Origin: an uncultured Bacilli bacterium
GTDB lineage: Bacteria; Bacillota_I; Bacilli_A; RF39; UBA660
Assembly (NCBI GenBank): GCA_944332635.1
Contig: CALVKI010000054.1
Coordinates: 1 to 35,708, forward strand
DNA length: 35,708 nt
Direction of reading: 5' to 3'
Below the pieces are notes generated by a model. That model did not search any database. It saw only the letters and a program-made list of their open reading frames with translations, and was not told the origin of the DNA. The position numbers were made by a program, and so were the translations under genes. Position 1 is the first letter of the stretch. Every line of letters begins with the position of its first letter. Positions 1 to 7,686 of this stretch are shown here, piece after piece.

Positions 1-11
1 TCACCTGCATA

Positions 12-41
12 TCAACAAAAAAAGCAGCACCACTGCTGCTT
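12..41 (-). terminator. Rho-independent terminator of tRNA-Trp
   Basis: Read on the minus strand, an 8-bp stem (AAGCAGCA/TGCTGCTT) with a GTGG loop is followed directly by a T run. It lies 12 bases past the encoded CCA of the tRNA, so the tRNA is probably transcribed alone. Confidence 0.85.
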
Positions 42-52
42 ATAATTCTAAA

Positions 53-126
53 TGGCAGGGGATGAGAGAATCGAACTCCCAACAGTGGTTTTGGAGACCA
101 TTATTATACCATTTAACTAATCCCCT
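53..126 (-). tRNA. tRNA-Trp (anticodon CCA)
   Basis: The minus strand folds as a cloverleaf. The acceptor stem is AGGGGAT/ATCCCCT, the anticodon loop CTCCAAA carries anticodon CCA, and the T loop is the usual TTCGATT. The discriminator base is G, as expected for bacterial tRNA-Trp, and CCA is encoded at 53-55. The top pair of the anticodon stem is mismatched (A-C). It has its own promoter and terminator. Confidence 0.95.
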
Positions 127-165
127 ATAAATTTAAAGTAGTTCATTGATAAAAGAACACTTTAA

Positions 166-194
166 ATTATAAGTGAAAATAAAGTCTTTGTCAA
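166..194 (-). promoter_or_regulatory. sigma-A promoter of tRNA-Trp
   Basis: A perfect -35 TTGACA (189-194) is followed by a 17-bp spacer and a perfect -10 TATAAT (166-171) on the minus strand. The predicted start is about 30-35 bases upstream of the mature tRNA. The left copy of the 27-bp repeat flanking the neighbouring IS begins 4 bp beyond the -35 box, so the insertion just missed this promoter. Confidence 0.9.
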
Positions 195-198
195 TTAC

Positions 199-225
199 CT
201 TTAAAAAGATAAATGATTTAAAAGG
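199..225. repeat. 27-bp direct repeat, left copy (probable target duplication)
   Basis: This 27-base sequence, beginning CTTTAAAAAGATAAATG and ending AAAAGG, recurs exactly at 1464-1490. The two copies abut the ends of the inverted repeats of the IS element between them. The repeat with its flank also has partial dyad symmetry (ACCTTTAAA against TTTAAAAGGT). Confidence 0.85.
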
Positions 226-266
226 TGTAGAGTTACAATTGATGTGACACCACCAATATAGAAAAA

Positions 267-330
267 AAGTGATTCAAGTCTTATAATTGAGTTGTACAAA
301 AAACAAATATAAGAAAGGACTGAATCACTT
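267..330 (+). promoter_or_regulatory. Inverted repeat enclosing the transposase RBS
   Basis: A perfect 10-bp arm AAGTGATTCA (267-276) pairs with TGAATCACTT (321-330), which ends one base before the ATG at 331. The ribosome binding site AGAAAGGA (312-319) lies just inside the stem. Adjoining AGTC/GAC and TTATA/TATAA segments may extend it. A transcript entering from outside the IS would include both arms and hide the start site, while one starting inside the loop would not. That protective role is known from other IS elements; here it is inferred. Confidence 0.55.
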
Positions 331-1308
331 ATGAACATTATATCACAAAACGTTAGATATTTGCCACATGATTTAAACACTAAATATTATGCTGTATCTG
401 CATATAGAAATGGTAATTCTTCTAACTATGTTTGTCGTAAATATCATATTAGTAAATCTTCTTTATCTCGTTGGAATAGAAAGTTTTATGGTACTAAAGA
501 GTCTTTAATAGATAAATCTCACAAGCCTTTATCTAAGCATCCTAATTCCCATACTGATTTAGAATTAAAATGGATTTATAATTATATTAGAAGAAATGCT
601 CATATTACTTTATGCGAATTATGGTATAAATTAAAATTAAACAAAGGTTATTCTAGACATCCCGGTAGTTTATATCGTGTTTTAAAAAGAATTGGCTATT
701 ATAACAAAATAAACGTCAAAAACACTTCCAAATATATTCCTAAACATTATGATACCCCTAAAGAATTAGGTATTAAATGGCAAATTGATGTTAAATTTGT
801 TCCTAATGAATGTAAATGTGATAATTTTCCAGTTGATAAAAAATTTTATCAATATACTTGTATTGATGAAGCGTCTAGAAAAAGATTTATTTATCATTAT
901 GATTCTCATACTCCTATGGATACAGTAGATTTTGTTCATCGTTGTTTCTTATATTATGAATATAAACCCAAGGAAATTCAAACAGATAATGGAATAGAAT
1001 TTACGTGGAATCAAGAGAAAATGAAAAAGATACATCCTTTAGATAATTAATGTATAAAAGAAAATATATATCATCATAAAATAAGGCCTAGAACACCTAG
1101 ACATAATGGTAAAGTAGAAAGAAATCATAGAAATGACAATGAAAGATTTTACAATAATCAAAAATTTTATTCATTAGAAGATTTAAGATATCAAGCAAAA
1201 CTATATTTAAAAAGATCAAACAACATACCTATGGCAGTATTAAATTATAAAACACCTAAAGAACAAAGGATATATTTAATTAATTTGCTAAAACAAAATT
1301 GTAATTAA
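331..1308 (+). pseudogene. IS481-like DDE transposase with an internal stop codon
   Basis: The reading frame gives 239 residues, a TAA at 1048-1050, then 85 more residues in the same frame to a second TAA at 1306-1308. The N-terminal part is a helix-turn-helix region (SKSSLSRWNRKFYG). The catalytic core follows, with first Asp in QIDVKFVP, second Asp in IQTDNGIEF, and the Glu in PRHNGKVERNHR, which lies beyond the stop. Relatives usually read HP.D.LC at the stop, so a single TTA to TAA change probably made it. The product ending at the stop lacks the catalytic Glu and should be inactive. The start is the ATG after AGAAAGGA. Confidence 0.88.
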
Positions 1309-1463
1309 TAAAGTGATTTTTTATCAATGTAAAATATATCTACTTCGTATACATTGACAAAAAATTATTTATAAATTCTATTATTTCTAACAACAAAAAA
1401 ACAACTCATATAAATTGAGTCATTTTCTTAAAAGTTTCGTTTCACATCATTTACAAATATACA

Positions 1464-1490
1464 CTTTAAAAAGATAAATGATTTAAAAGG
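1464..1490. repeat. 27-bp direct repeat, right copy
   Basis: This is an exact copy of 199-225 placed directly after the right inverted repeat of the IS. A perfect 27-base match suggests the insertion is fairly recent. Confidence 0.85.
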
Positions 1491-1578
1491 ATATATTATA
1501 ATACAAAGTAAGGAATTTATATACATTGATTAGACATGATTGATATAAAATTCGACATAAATAGAAACATCAATTTAC

Positions 1579-1596
1579 AAAAAATGTTGTCAACAT
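1579..1596 (-). terminator. Possible weak terminator after the aquaporin gene
   Basis: On the minus strand a 5-bp stem (ATGTT/AACAT) with loop GAC overlaps the TGA stop and is followed by six T residues. The stem is short, so the call is tentative. Confidence 0.35.
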
Positions 1597-2279
1597 ACAT
1601 TATTATGATGATAAAATAATGTATGATAAATAATAGTAGAAAATAGTGCTCCAGCCAAAGAAGAACACAGATAAAAACCTAATTGACATAATGTGTCAAG
1701 ATTGACAAATAGATTAGAAACAAAACCACGAGCAGGATTTACACTCCCACCAGTAAATGGAATAGAAATAAAAAGCAATATGAACAAACAGATCCCTAAT
1801 ATCAATCCACATACTTTTTTAGATTGAGTTTTCTCTTTTATAACAAAATAGATAATTGTAAAAATAAAAGAAACTACAAATTGAGTTAAAATAATAGTAT
1901 TAAAATCAGTTGAGAATAAAATATGGTCACCAACACCAATTACTAATCCATCTATAAGTGACGGCAAAAACAAAAGAATAAGTAATCCAGCTTCAACTGC
2001 ACCAAGTACTTGCATAAATATAGTAGAAACCATTTTGTAAAATGAAATATTATTTTTTAACCATTTAACAAAAGTAAAAAGCACATTAATATCAATCTCA
2101 CAAAATAAATTACATAGACTATAAATTACTCCAAAGGAAATAGCAAATCCAAAAGCAATAATAAAAAACTTAAAAGGCATAAATGAAATATTTAAATAAT
2201 AAATTGTAAATAACTCAATAATAGATCCAAATAATAAATATCCCAAACTACCTAAAAATTCTAATAATAATCTTTTCAA
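1590..2279 (-). CDS. MIP/aquaporin-family channel with a degenerate first NPA motif
   Basis: The protein has 229 residues, about the usual length for the family, and is nearly all hydrophobic helices. It would form a membrane pore for water, glycerol or another small neutral solute. The second half-helix is canonical: TGGSVNPARGF, with NPA at residues 181-183 and the selectivity-filter Arg at 184. The first half-helix reads EIDINVLFTF (61-70), so the first NPA is replaced by NVL and the usual preceding His is Asp. The start ATG is set by a perfect AAGGAGGTC seven bases upstream and a strong promoter. It is a single-gene unit. The substrate cannot be told from sequence, and the altered filter makes ordinary water or glycerol transport uncertain. 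Confidence 0.8.
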   Translation of the reverse strand: MKRLLLEFLGSLGYLLFGSIIELFTIYYLNISFMPFKFFIIAFGFAISFGVIYSLCNLFCEIDINVLFTFVKWLKNNISFYKMVSTIFMQVLGAVEAGLLILLFLPSLIDGLVIGVGDHILFSTDFNTIILTQFVVSFIFTIIYFVIKEKTQSKKVCGLILGICLFILLFISIPFTGGSVNPARGFVSNLFVNLDTLCQLGFYLCSSLAGALFSTIIYHTLFYHHNNVC

Positions 2280-2304
2280 TATATGACCTCCTTAAGATTG
2301 AAAT

Positions 2305-2332
2305 ATTATACCACAGTTTAGTAAAAGTACAA
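2305..2332 (-). promoter_or_regulatory. sigma-A promoter of the aquaporin gene
   Basis: On the minus strand, TTGTAC (2327-2332), a 16-bp spacer and a perfect TATAAT (2305-2310) stand 25 bases upstream of the ATG, with the RBS between them. Confidence 0.8.
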
Positions 2333-2454
2333 TAAAAAATGCCATATGGGATTTTTTTGAATAGTAGATTTATCTAATAACTTCAAATGATAAATCTTGA
2401 TAAAAAGATGGAGCACATTATATTTGATTATTAAAAAATAATGATTATCATTAC

Positions 2455-2675
2455 TTATTCATGGGTATTTTGATTAGAAGTAACATTAACATCTTTACTG
2501 TCGTTAGCTAAATAGGGTTGATATTTAGTAAGTGATAAAATAATACCATCAGCAATTATTTGTTAATGTAAAATAATAGCAGGAGTATTTTCATACATTA
2601 AATCATTATTTTGTTTAGAAGATAAGTTCATAGGAGTAATATCTCCCAAAATGATAAATAACTAATTAATGTTTC
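2455..2675 (-). pseudogene. Decayed C-terminal coding remnant, unidentified
   Basis: This is most of the otherwise gene-free stretch between the aquaporin promoter and the DUF3048 gene. One minus-strand frame reads ILGDITPMNLSSKQNNDLMY and continues to a TAA, then in the same frame IIADGIILSLTKYQPYLAND and on to a stop at 2455-2457. A neighbouring frame supplies ETLISYLS just upstream. A frame interrupted by one stop plus a frame jump fits the tail of a lost gene. I do not recognise the family. The remaining 2333-2454 and 2676-2829 hold nothing clear beyond a small AT-rich hairpin near 2680-2700. Confidence 0.4.
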
Positions 2676-2829
2676 AGAAAATTCTTATATTTTAAGAATG
2701 TTGGACTTTCTGCATTAAAGCTTTTAGAAATTCCACAAAGCTAAGTATCATGACAATTTAATTATATAAAAATAAAATATAAAAAAAGCTTGACATAAGT
2801 TGTCGAAAAAAATATTTTGAAATTATAAA

Positions 2830-2857
2830 TTGCATAAATAACATAAAAAAGTATGAT
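2830..2857 (+). promoter_or_regulatory. sigma-A promoter of the DUF3048-gpsA pair
   Basis: TTGCAT (2830-2835), a 16-bp spacer and TATGAT (2852-2857) lie 28 bases before the ATG. A second candidate, TTGACA (2790-2795) with 17 bp to TATTTT (2813-2818), lies just upstream and could add activity. Confidence 0.65.
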
Positions 2858-2885
2858 AAAATAAAGCTATAAAGGAGTGTTGCGA

Positions 2886-3980
2886 ATGGAGAAAAAAAAG
2901 ATAAAAAAAAATATTATTGTTGGGATAATATTTTTTATAATCATATTAGGAATGCTAGGCTATACTTATATGACATACATAAATAAGGAAGAATCAAAGA
3001 AAAAAGAAAAGAAAGAACCTGAAGTAGAAGAAAAAGAATTAACCATCATAGATGAAAATAGTAATCAAAGACCGATTGCTGTAATGATTGATAATAACAT
3101 TGGAAATGGGAGACATGCCGGTCTTCAAGAGTCATATATTAATTATGAAATTATTGTAGAAGGTGGTCTTACTAGAATTATGGCTGTATTCAAAGATAAA
3201 GATATATCTTTAATTGGACCTGTACGTAGTTCTAGACACTATTTCCTAGATTATGCATTAGAAAGTGATGCAATTTATGCTCATTATGGTTGGAGTACAT
3301 ATGCCCAAAATGATATAAGAACATTAGGAGTTAATAATATTAATGGTTTATATGATGATTACCCATTTTGGAGAGATCAATCGATTGCTGCCCCTCACAA
3401 CGTATTTACATCTACTGAAAAAATATATGCCTATGCCAAACAAAAAAATTACAACACTACAACTACAAGTTGGAAATTATTAAATTATACAACCGATGAA
3501 GTCAATTTAAACGAACCAATTTCAACAACAACTCAAGTAAATCCAGAAACAGGAAAAAAAGAGAAAGTACCTGTAACAAGAGAAGGATTATTAACAGCCA
3601 ATTCGGTAGTAATACCATATTCTTATTATCAAACTAGAAGTTATACTTATGATGTCGAAAGAAAAGTATATTTAAGATATATGAATGATACACCTCATAT
3701 TGATAAAGTATCAGGGCAACAACTATATTATAAAAATGTCATTATACAACAAGTAACAAATTCTCAATTGGATAGTGAAGGAAGACAAGACTTAGATACA
3801 ACAGGAAGTGGAAATGGTTACTACATTACTAATGGTTATGCTATTCCAATTTACTGGACAAAATCATCAAGAAGTGATAAAACTATATATAAGTACAGTG
3901 ATGGAAGTAAAGTAGAAATTAACGATGGTAACACTTTCGTTCAAATCATGCCAACAACATATACACCAACCATCAGTTAA
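2886..3980 (+). CDS. Membrane-anchored DUF3048 (YerB-like) protein
   Basis: The 364-residue product starts with a short basic segment and one transmembrane helix (about residues 9-29), followed by a Lys/Glu-rich linker and an extracytoplasmic domain. RPIAVMIDNN, the LQ.S.INYEIIVEGGLTRIMAVF stretch and the IGPVRSSR motif are hallmarks of DUF3048, as in B. subtilis YerB. YerB itself is a lipoprotein, but no lipobox Cys is seen here. I chose the ATG at 2886 over the in-frame GTG at 2877 because AAAGGAG (2871-2877) overlaps that GTG and is well spaced for the ATG. The gene ends 13 bp before gpsA, so the two are probably cotranscribed. The molecular function of the family is unknown. Confidence 0.85.
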   Translation: MEKKKIKKNIIVGIIFFIIILGMLGYTYMTYINKEESKKKEKKEPEVEEKELTIIDENSNQRPIAVMIDNNIGNGRHAGLQESYINYEIIVEGGLTRIMAVFKDKDISLIGPVRSSRHYFLDYALESDAIYAHYGWSTYAQNDIRTLGVNNINGLYDDYPFWRDQSIAAPHNVFTSTEKIYAYAKQKNYNTTTTSWKLLNYTTDEVNLNEPISTTTQVNPETGKKEKVPVTREGLLTANSVVIPYSYYQTRSYTYDVERKVYLRYMNDTPHIDKVSGQQLYYKNVIIQQVTNSQLDSEGRQDLDTTGSGNGYYITNGYAIPIYWTKSSRSDKTIYKYSDGSKVEINDGNTFVQIMPTTYTPTIS

Positions 3981-3993
3981 GAAAGGATTTTTT

Positions 3994-4965
3994 ATGAAAG
4001 TAGGATTATTTGGCTGCGGAGCCTATGGAATGGCTTTAAGTAGTATTATGATAGACAACAACTGTGATATAACAATGTGGACTAAATTTGAAGAGGAAAA
4101 GAAAAATTTAGAAGAAACAAGAAAAAATGAAAAATTAATTCCTAATTTTTCTATCTCTGAAAAGATAAAATTAACAACTAGCGTAGAAGAATGTATTAAA
4201 GATAAGGATTTATTAGTAATTGCTATACCAGCAGCATTTATCGATTCATTAGCTATAGAAATGAAACCATATATTAAGGATAATCATATCGTTATAGCAA
4301 CAAAGGGAATAGAGCAGGAAACAGGATTATTTATTAATCAAATATTAGAAAAATATTTAGATACTAAAAATTTAGCAGTAATTAGTGGACCATCTTTTGC
4401 TGTTGATTTAGTAACAAAAATGCCAGCTGGACTAACTTTAGCTGTTCAAAATGTAGAAACAGAAAAAAGAGCTAGAAAAGCTTTGGCCAATAAATATATA
4501 AAGTTAAGATCTACAAAAGACATTATAGGAACTGAAATATGTGGATCTATCAAAAATGTAATTGCACTATCAGCAGGAATGTTAGAGGGACTAGGTGCTA
4601 ATGATTCAACAACTGCTATGTTATTAACAGAAGCAACTCATGATATGAGAGCAATTATTGATGCTTTCTATGGTGATAAACAAACAGTATTATCATTTGC
4701 CGGATTCGGAGATTTATTATTAACTTGTACCTCTGTAAAAAGTAGAAACTTCCGTTTTGGAAAAATGTTAGGAGAAAAAAAATCTCGTGAAGAATTAAAT
4801 GAATTTTTATCACATACAACAGTAGAAGGATATTATACTTTGGAATCAATTTATAAATTATTAAAAGATATTCAAGTATCAATTCCAATTATAGATTTAA
4901 TTTATGATATTGCAGTAAATGGAAAAGATCCAGAAGAGTTATTAACATTTCTTGTGGAAAAATAA
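3994..4965 (+). CDS. gpsA: Glycerol-3-phosphate dehydrogenase [NAD(P)+]
   Basis: This 323-residue cytoplasmic enzyme reduces dihydroxyacetone phosphate to sn-glycerol 3-phosphate, the backbone for phospholipid synthesis. The N-terminal Rossmann fold has GCGAYG (7-12). The substrate-binding and catalytic parts are visible as ATKGIE, SGPSFAVDL, the GSIKNVIALSAG segment holding the catalytic Lys, and FAGFGDLLLTC. Length is normal. The ATG at 3994 has GAAAGGA seven bases upstream; longer in-frame readings would run into the previous gene. It is the second gene of a pair with the DUF3048 protein. An IS3-family element has inserted 26 bp past the stop, probably disturbing any terminator there. Confidence 0.96.
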   Translation: MKVGLFGCGAYGMALSSIMIDNNCDITMWTKFEEEKKNLEETRKNEKLIPNFSISEKIKLTTSVEECIKDKDLLVIAIPAAFIDSLAIEMKPYIKDNHIVIATKGIEQETGLFINQILEKYLDTKNLAVISGPSFAVDLVTKMPAGLTLAVQNVETEKRARKALANKYIKLRSTKDIIGTEICGSIKNVIALSAGMLEGLGANDSTTAMLLTEATHDMRAIIDAFYGDKQTVLSFAGFGDLLLTCTSVKSRNFRFGKMLGEKKSREELNEFLSHTTVEGYYTLESIYKLLKDIQVSIPIIDLIYDIAVNGKDPEELLTFLVEK

Positions 4966-5067
4966 AAAAGGTGAATATGGATTATAATACCTTTAAAGTT
5001 CACACTAAATAAAAAGAACCAAAATATGGTAAAATTTATTTAGAAAGAATTTGGAGGTGTTTTTTTC

Positions 5068-5334
5068 ATGGGAAAACATAAGAAATGGACTTTAGAACAA
5101 AAAATCAAAATAGTAAAAGAATTTAAAAATGGAGCAACCATTTCATATTTAAACAATAAGTATGGAATATCTGGTATGGGTACAATAAGCAGATGGAATC
5201 AAGAATATGATAAAGGAATTCTAGCAAAAGATAATCGTGGTAAGAAAAAATATAATCAAGAATTGGAGGATATAGATATATTAAAAAAATCCTATGCTCT
5301 TCTGATGGAAATCCGCTCTCAGCAACACAAATAG
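5068..5334 (+). CDS. IS3-family transposase OrfA
   Basis: This 88-residue protein has the N-terminal helix-turn-helix of IS3 OrfA (KWTLEQKIKIVKEFKNG, then GTISRWNQEY) and a short helical tail. It would bind the element's inverted repeats. A good RBS (GGAGGTG, 5053-5059) precedes the ATG. Its 3' part overlaps the open orfB frame, and the A7 run at 5283-5289 allows ribosomes to move into that frame and make the OrfAB transposase. OrfA alone usually regulates transposition. Confidence 0.9.
   Translation: MGKHKKWTLEQKIKIVKEFKNGATISYLNNKYGISGMGTISRWNQEYDKGILAKDNRGKKKYNQELEDIDILKKSYALLMEIRSQQHK
5283..5289 (+). other. Programmed -1 frameshift site (A AAA AAA)
   Basis: In the orfA frame the codons are TTA AAA AAA TCC, a classical A_AAA_AAA slippery heptamer. 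The -1 frame is open from 5256 through to the end of orfB, so a slip here fuses the two products. This matches how IS3-family elements make their active transposase. Confidence 0.75.
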
Positions 5335-6188
5335 AGAAATATCAAATTATCGATAGATTAAAATTTGAGTATCCTATAGTTAGAATATGCAGAGTTTTAA
5401 ATGTAAATAGACGAAGTTACTATAAGTGGTGTAAGATAGAAAAACCATTTGCTAATAACTATAAACAAGAAATTGCTGAAGTGATATCAGAAGAGCATAA
5501 AAATGTCAAAGGGATTTATGGAACAATCAGATTAAAAAAACATATAGAAAATAAATTAAAAATTGTATTAAATCATAAATTAATACGACGATATAAACGT
5601 ATTTTAGGTTTAGAGACAGTAAAACGTACGAAAAAAGGATTAGCTAATATGAAATCAAAAGAAAAGAACCTTACGAATAAGGCTCCATACTTAATTGAAT
5701 GTAACTTTAATTCAGAAAAACCAAGACAAAAATTTTCTTCTGATGTAAGCTATATCAAATGTAAAGATGGAATTCTTTACTTGTCAGCTATTAAAGATTA
5801 CTTCAACACTGAAATTGTATCATTTTCTACGTCGAATTACAACAATATAGATTTAATAAAAGAAAGTTATAAAGATTTAAATCCAATTAAAGATTCTATT
5901 GTAAATACAGATCAAGGTTCAGTTTACTTTGCATATGAATACATAGAACTTTCTAAAACATTAGGATTTACAAGGAGTATGTCACATAAAGGCCATTGTT
6001 GGGAAAATTGTCCAATAGAAAATTGGTTTATGCAGTTAAAACATGAGTGGCTTTGTCAATTTAATAAGCTTACAAGAAAAGAAGCAGAAGAAGAAATAAA
6101 AAAATACGTTCATTGGTATAACAACGAACGTATTCAAAAGAAACTTGGATATTTATCACCTGTACAATACAGACTTAAATATTCATAA
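5286..6188 (+). CDS. IS3-family transposase OrfB (DDE catalytic part)
   Basis: This is the -1 frame relative to orfA, open from 5256 and entered at the A7 site. I see no strong independent start before a GTG at 5481. It encodes the helical RICRVLNVNRRSYYKW region, then the integrase core: first Asp in FSSDVSYIKC, second in VNTDQGSVYF, Glu in CWENCPIENWFMQLKHEW, and the conserved end YNNERIQKKLGYLSPVQY. All three catalytic residues and the C-terminus are present, so the element may still be mobile. Confidence 0.9.
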   Translation, partial: KILCSSDGNPLSATQIEKYQIIDRLKFEYPIVRICRVLNVNRRSYYKWCKIEKPFANNYKQEIAEVISEEHKNVKGIYGTIRLKKHIENKLKIVLNHKLIRRYKRILGLETVKRTKKGLANMKSKEKNLTNKAPYLIECNFNSEKPRQKFSSDVSYIKCKDGILYLSAIKDYFNTEIVSFSTSNYNNIDLIKESYKDLNPIKDSIVNTDQGSVYFAYEYIELSKTLGFTRSMSHKGHCWENCPIENWFMQLKHEWLCQFNKLTRKEAEEEIKKYVHWYNNERIQKKLGYLSPVQYRLKYS

Positions 6189-6316
6189 AATAAATATTTT
6201 TATTTAGTGTGTACTTGACAGGTACTAGTATCTAATAAAACCCTTATTTTTGGGATATGATATAAACCCTGTTTGGTAAACATCAATTAAGAACCTGTAC
6301 ATTAAAAAGAGAAAAG

Positions 6317-6324
6317 TTATTTTT
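6317..6324. repeat. 8-bp target duplication of the IS256 element, left
   Basis: TTATTTTT directly precedes the left inverted repeat and is repeated exactly after the right one at 7843-7850. Eight bases is the usual duplication length for IS256. Confidence 0.9.
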
Positions 6325-6395
6325 GAGTCTGTAAATAATTTTGTGTAAATAGAATCTTTCCATGATAAAATAGAAGAAATGGAGAGATTTTTATT

Positions 6396-7607
6396 ATGAA
6401 AGAAAAAAATACTAAAGGAAAAGAATTATTAAAAATATTACAAGAAAATTATGAAATAGAAACAGCCCAAGATATATCAACCGCATTAAAAGACATGTTT
6501 AAAGATGCTTTGCAAGAAATGATGAATACAGAATTTGACTCATCTATGGGTTATTCTAAATATGATAAAAAGCAAGAAAAAACAAATTATAGAAATGGTT
6601 CTACTAAAAAGAAATTAAAAAGTGAATTTGGAGAATTTGATTTTGAAACACCAAGAGATAGAAATGGCGAGTTTGAACCTAAAATAGTACCTAAAAATAA
6701 AAGAGATGTGTCAGGGATAGAAGATAAAATCATATCATTATATGCCAGAGGATTAACCACTAGGGAAATAAACGAACAAATACAAGACATATATGGTATA
6801 GAAGTATCAGCAACAATGGTTAGTAATATAACTGATCAAATAATTCCCGAAATAAAAGAATGGCAAGAAAGAACATTAGATGAAGTATATCCATTTGTAT
6901 TTATTGATGCCGTGCATTTTAGTGTTAGAGAAGATAATAGAGTTGTAAAAAAAGCCGCTTACATCGTGTTAGGAATAAATTCAGAGGGATATAAGGATGT
7001 TATGGGAATTTATATTGGAGAAAATGAATCTTCTAAATATTGGTTAGGAGTATTAAATGATTTAAAAGAACGAGGAGTTAAAGATATATTAATCATGTGT
7101 AGTGATAATTTAACAGGAATAAAAGAAGCAATAAATGCAGCTTATCCTGATACAGTTCAACAAAGATGTATCGTTCATATGATTAGAAATTCCGTAAAAT
7201 ATGTAAATTACAAAGATTTAAAAACATTTACTGCTGATTTAAAATTAATATATACATCAAAAAATGAAAAAGAAGGATATGAAAAATTACAAGAAATAAA
7301 AGAAAAATGGCAAGACAAATATGCATCAGCTTTTAAAATATGGGAATCAAATTGGGATGCCATATGTCCTTTTTTTCAATTTTCTGAACCTATAAGAAAA
7401 ATAATGTATACAACAAATACTATAGAATCATTAAATAGACAATTTAGAAAATATACTAAAACAAAATCTGTTTTTCCAACAGATATGTCATTATTAAAAT
7501 GCTTATATTTATCAGTAAAAAATATAGAAAAAAAGTGGTGTGTACCTTATAGAAATTGGGGTTCAATTTTATCCGAATTATCTATTATGTTTGATAATAG
7601 AATATAA
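6396..7607 (+). CDS. IS256 family (mutator-type) transposase
   Basis: This 403-residue DDE transposase moves the element that encodes it. Typical motifs appear in order: an N-terminal region with GYSKYDK and YRNGSTKKKL, ETPRDRNGEFEP, the first Asp in FVFIDAVHFSV, the second in IMCSDNLTGIKEAI, the QQRCIVHMIRNSVKYV helix, and the C-terminal TTNTIESLNRQFRK with the catalytic Glu. Length matches the family (about 390-410). The start ATG follows a GGAGAG-type RBS at 6379-6384. No interruption is seen, so the enzyme is probably functional. Confidence 0.95.
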   Translation: MKEKNTKGKELLKILQENYEIETAQDISTALKDMFKDALQEMMNTEFDSSMGYSKYDKKQEKTNYRNGSTKKKLKSEFGEFDFETPRDRNGEFEPKIVPKNKRDVSGIEDKIISLYARGLTTREINEQIQDIYGIEVSATMVSNITDQIIPEIKEWQERTLDEVYPFVFIDAVHFSVREDNRVVKKAAYIVLGINSEGYKDVMGIYIGENESSKYWLGVLNDLKERGVKDILIMCSDNLTGIKEAINAAYPDTVQQRCIVHMIRNSVKYVNYKDLKTFTADLKLIYTSKNEKEGYEKLQEIKEKWQDKYASAFKIWESNWDAICPFFQFSEPIRKIMYTTNTIESLNRQFRKYTKTKSVFPTDMSLLKCLYLSVKNIEKKWCVPYRNWGSILSELSIMFDNRI

Positions 7608-7652
7608 TCAATTTTTTTTGCAACTAATTATATTATAATCATTTTTCATTAA

Positions 7653-7686
7653 TCAAGGCTAAAATGAACAGCTGCGCTGGCCTTGA
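7653..7686. other. GC-rich stem-loop in the 3' region of the IS256 element
   Basis: An outer 7-bp stem TCAAGGC (7653-7659) with GCCTTGA (7680-7686) encloses an inner CAGC/GCTG hairpin. It is much richer in G+C than its surroundings and lacks a following T run on either strand, so it is not a standard terminator. The rest of 7608-7804 has no credible gene. Confidence 0.5.

Larger units (their letters stand above)
226..1463 (+). mobile_element. IS481-like insertion sequence, 1238 bp, inactivated
   Basis: The ends are imperfect inverted repeats of about 25 bp. The left end reads TGTAGAGTTACAATTGATGT and the right end, reversed, TGTATATTTGTAAATGATGT; matches then continue as GA.AC. The element carries one DDE transposase gene with a nonsense codon. 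It is bounded by a perfect 27-bp direct repeat. IS481 and IS3 relatives usually duplicate far fewer bases; long duplications are known for the IS1202 group. I cannot assign the exact family without a database search. Confidence 0.8.
4992..6220 (+). mobile_element. IS3-family (IS150-like) insertion sequence, apparently intact
   Basis: It is about 1.23 kb, with inverted repeats AAGTTCACACTAAATAAAAA (4996-5015) and, reversed at 6197-6216, AAGTACACACTAAATAAAAA, one mismatch in 20. It carries orfA, orfB and an A7 frameshift site, the IS3 arrangement. Similarity between the ends continues outward (TAATACCTTT against TAGTACCTGT), so the outer boundaries are uncertain by up to about 8 bases, and I found no convincing target duplication. 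It abuts the remains of a second, unrelated IS3-family copy. Confidence 0.85.

Noticed and set aside
4655-4888. 77-codon minus-strand ORF inside gpsA
   Set aside because: It is antisense to well-conserved gpsA codons with no RBS; a shadow of the real gene.
6396-7607. IS256 transposase as part of a larger composite transposon with the IS3 elements
   Set aside because: The elements are unrelated in ends and orientation, carry no cargo between them, and the IS256 copy has its own exact 8-bp duplication, so it inserted alone.
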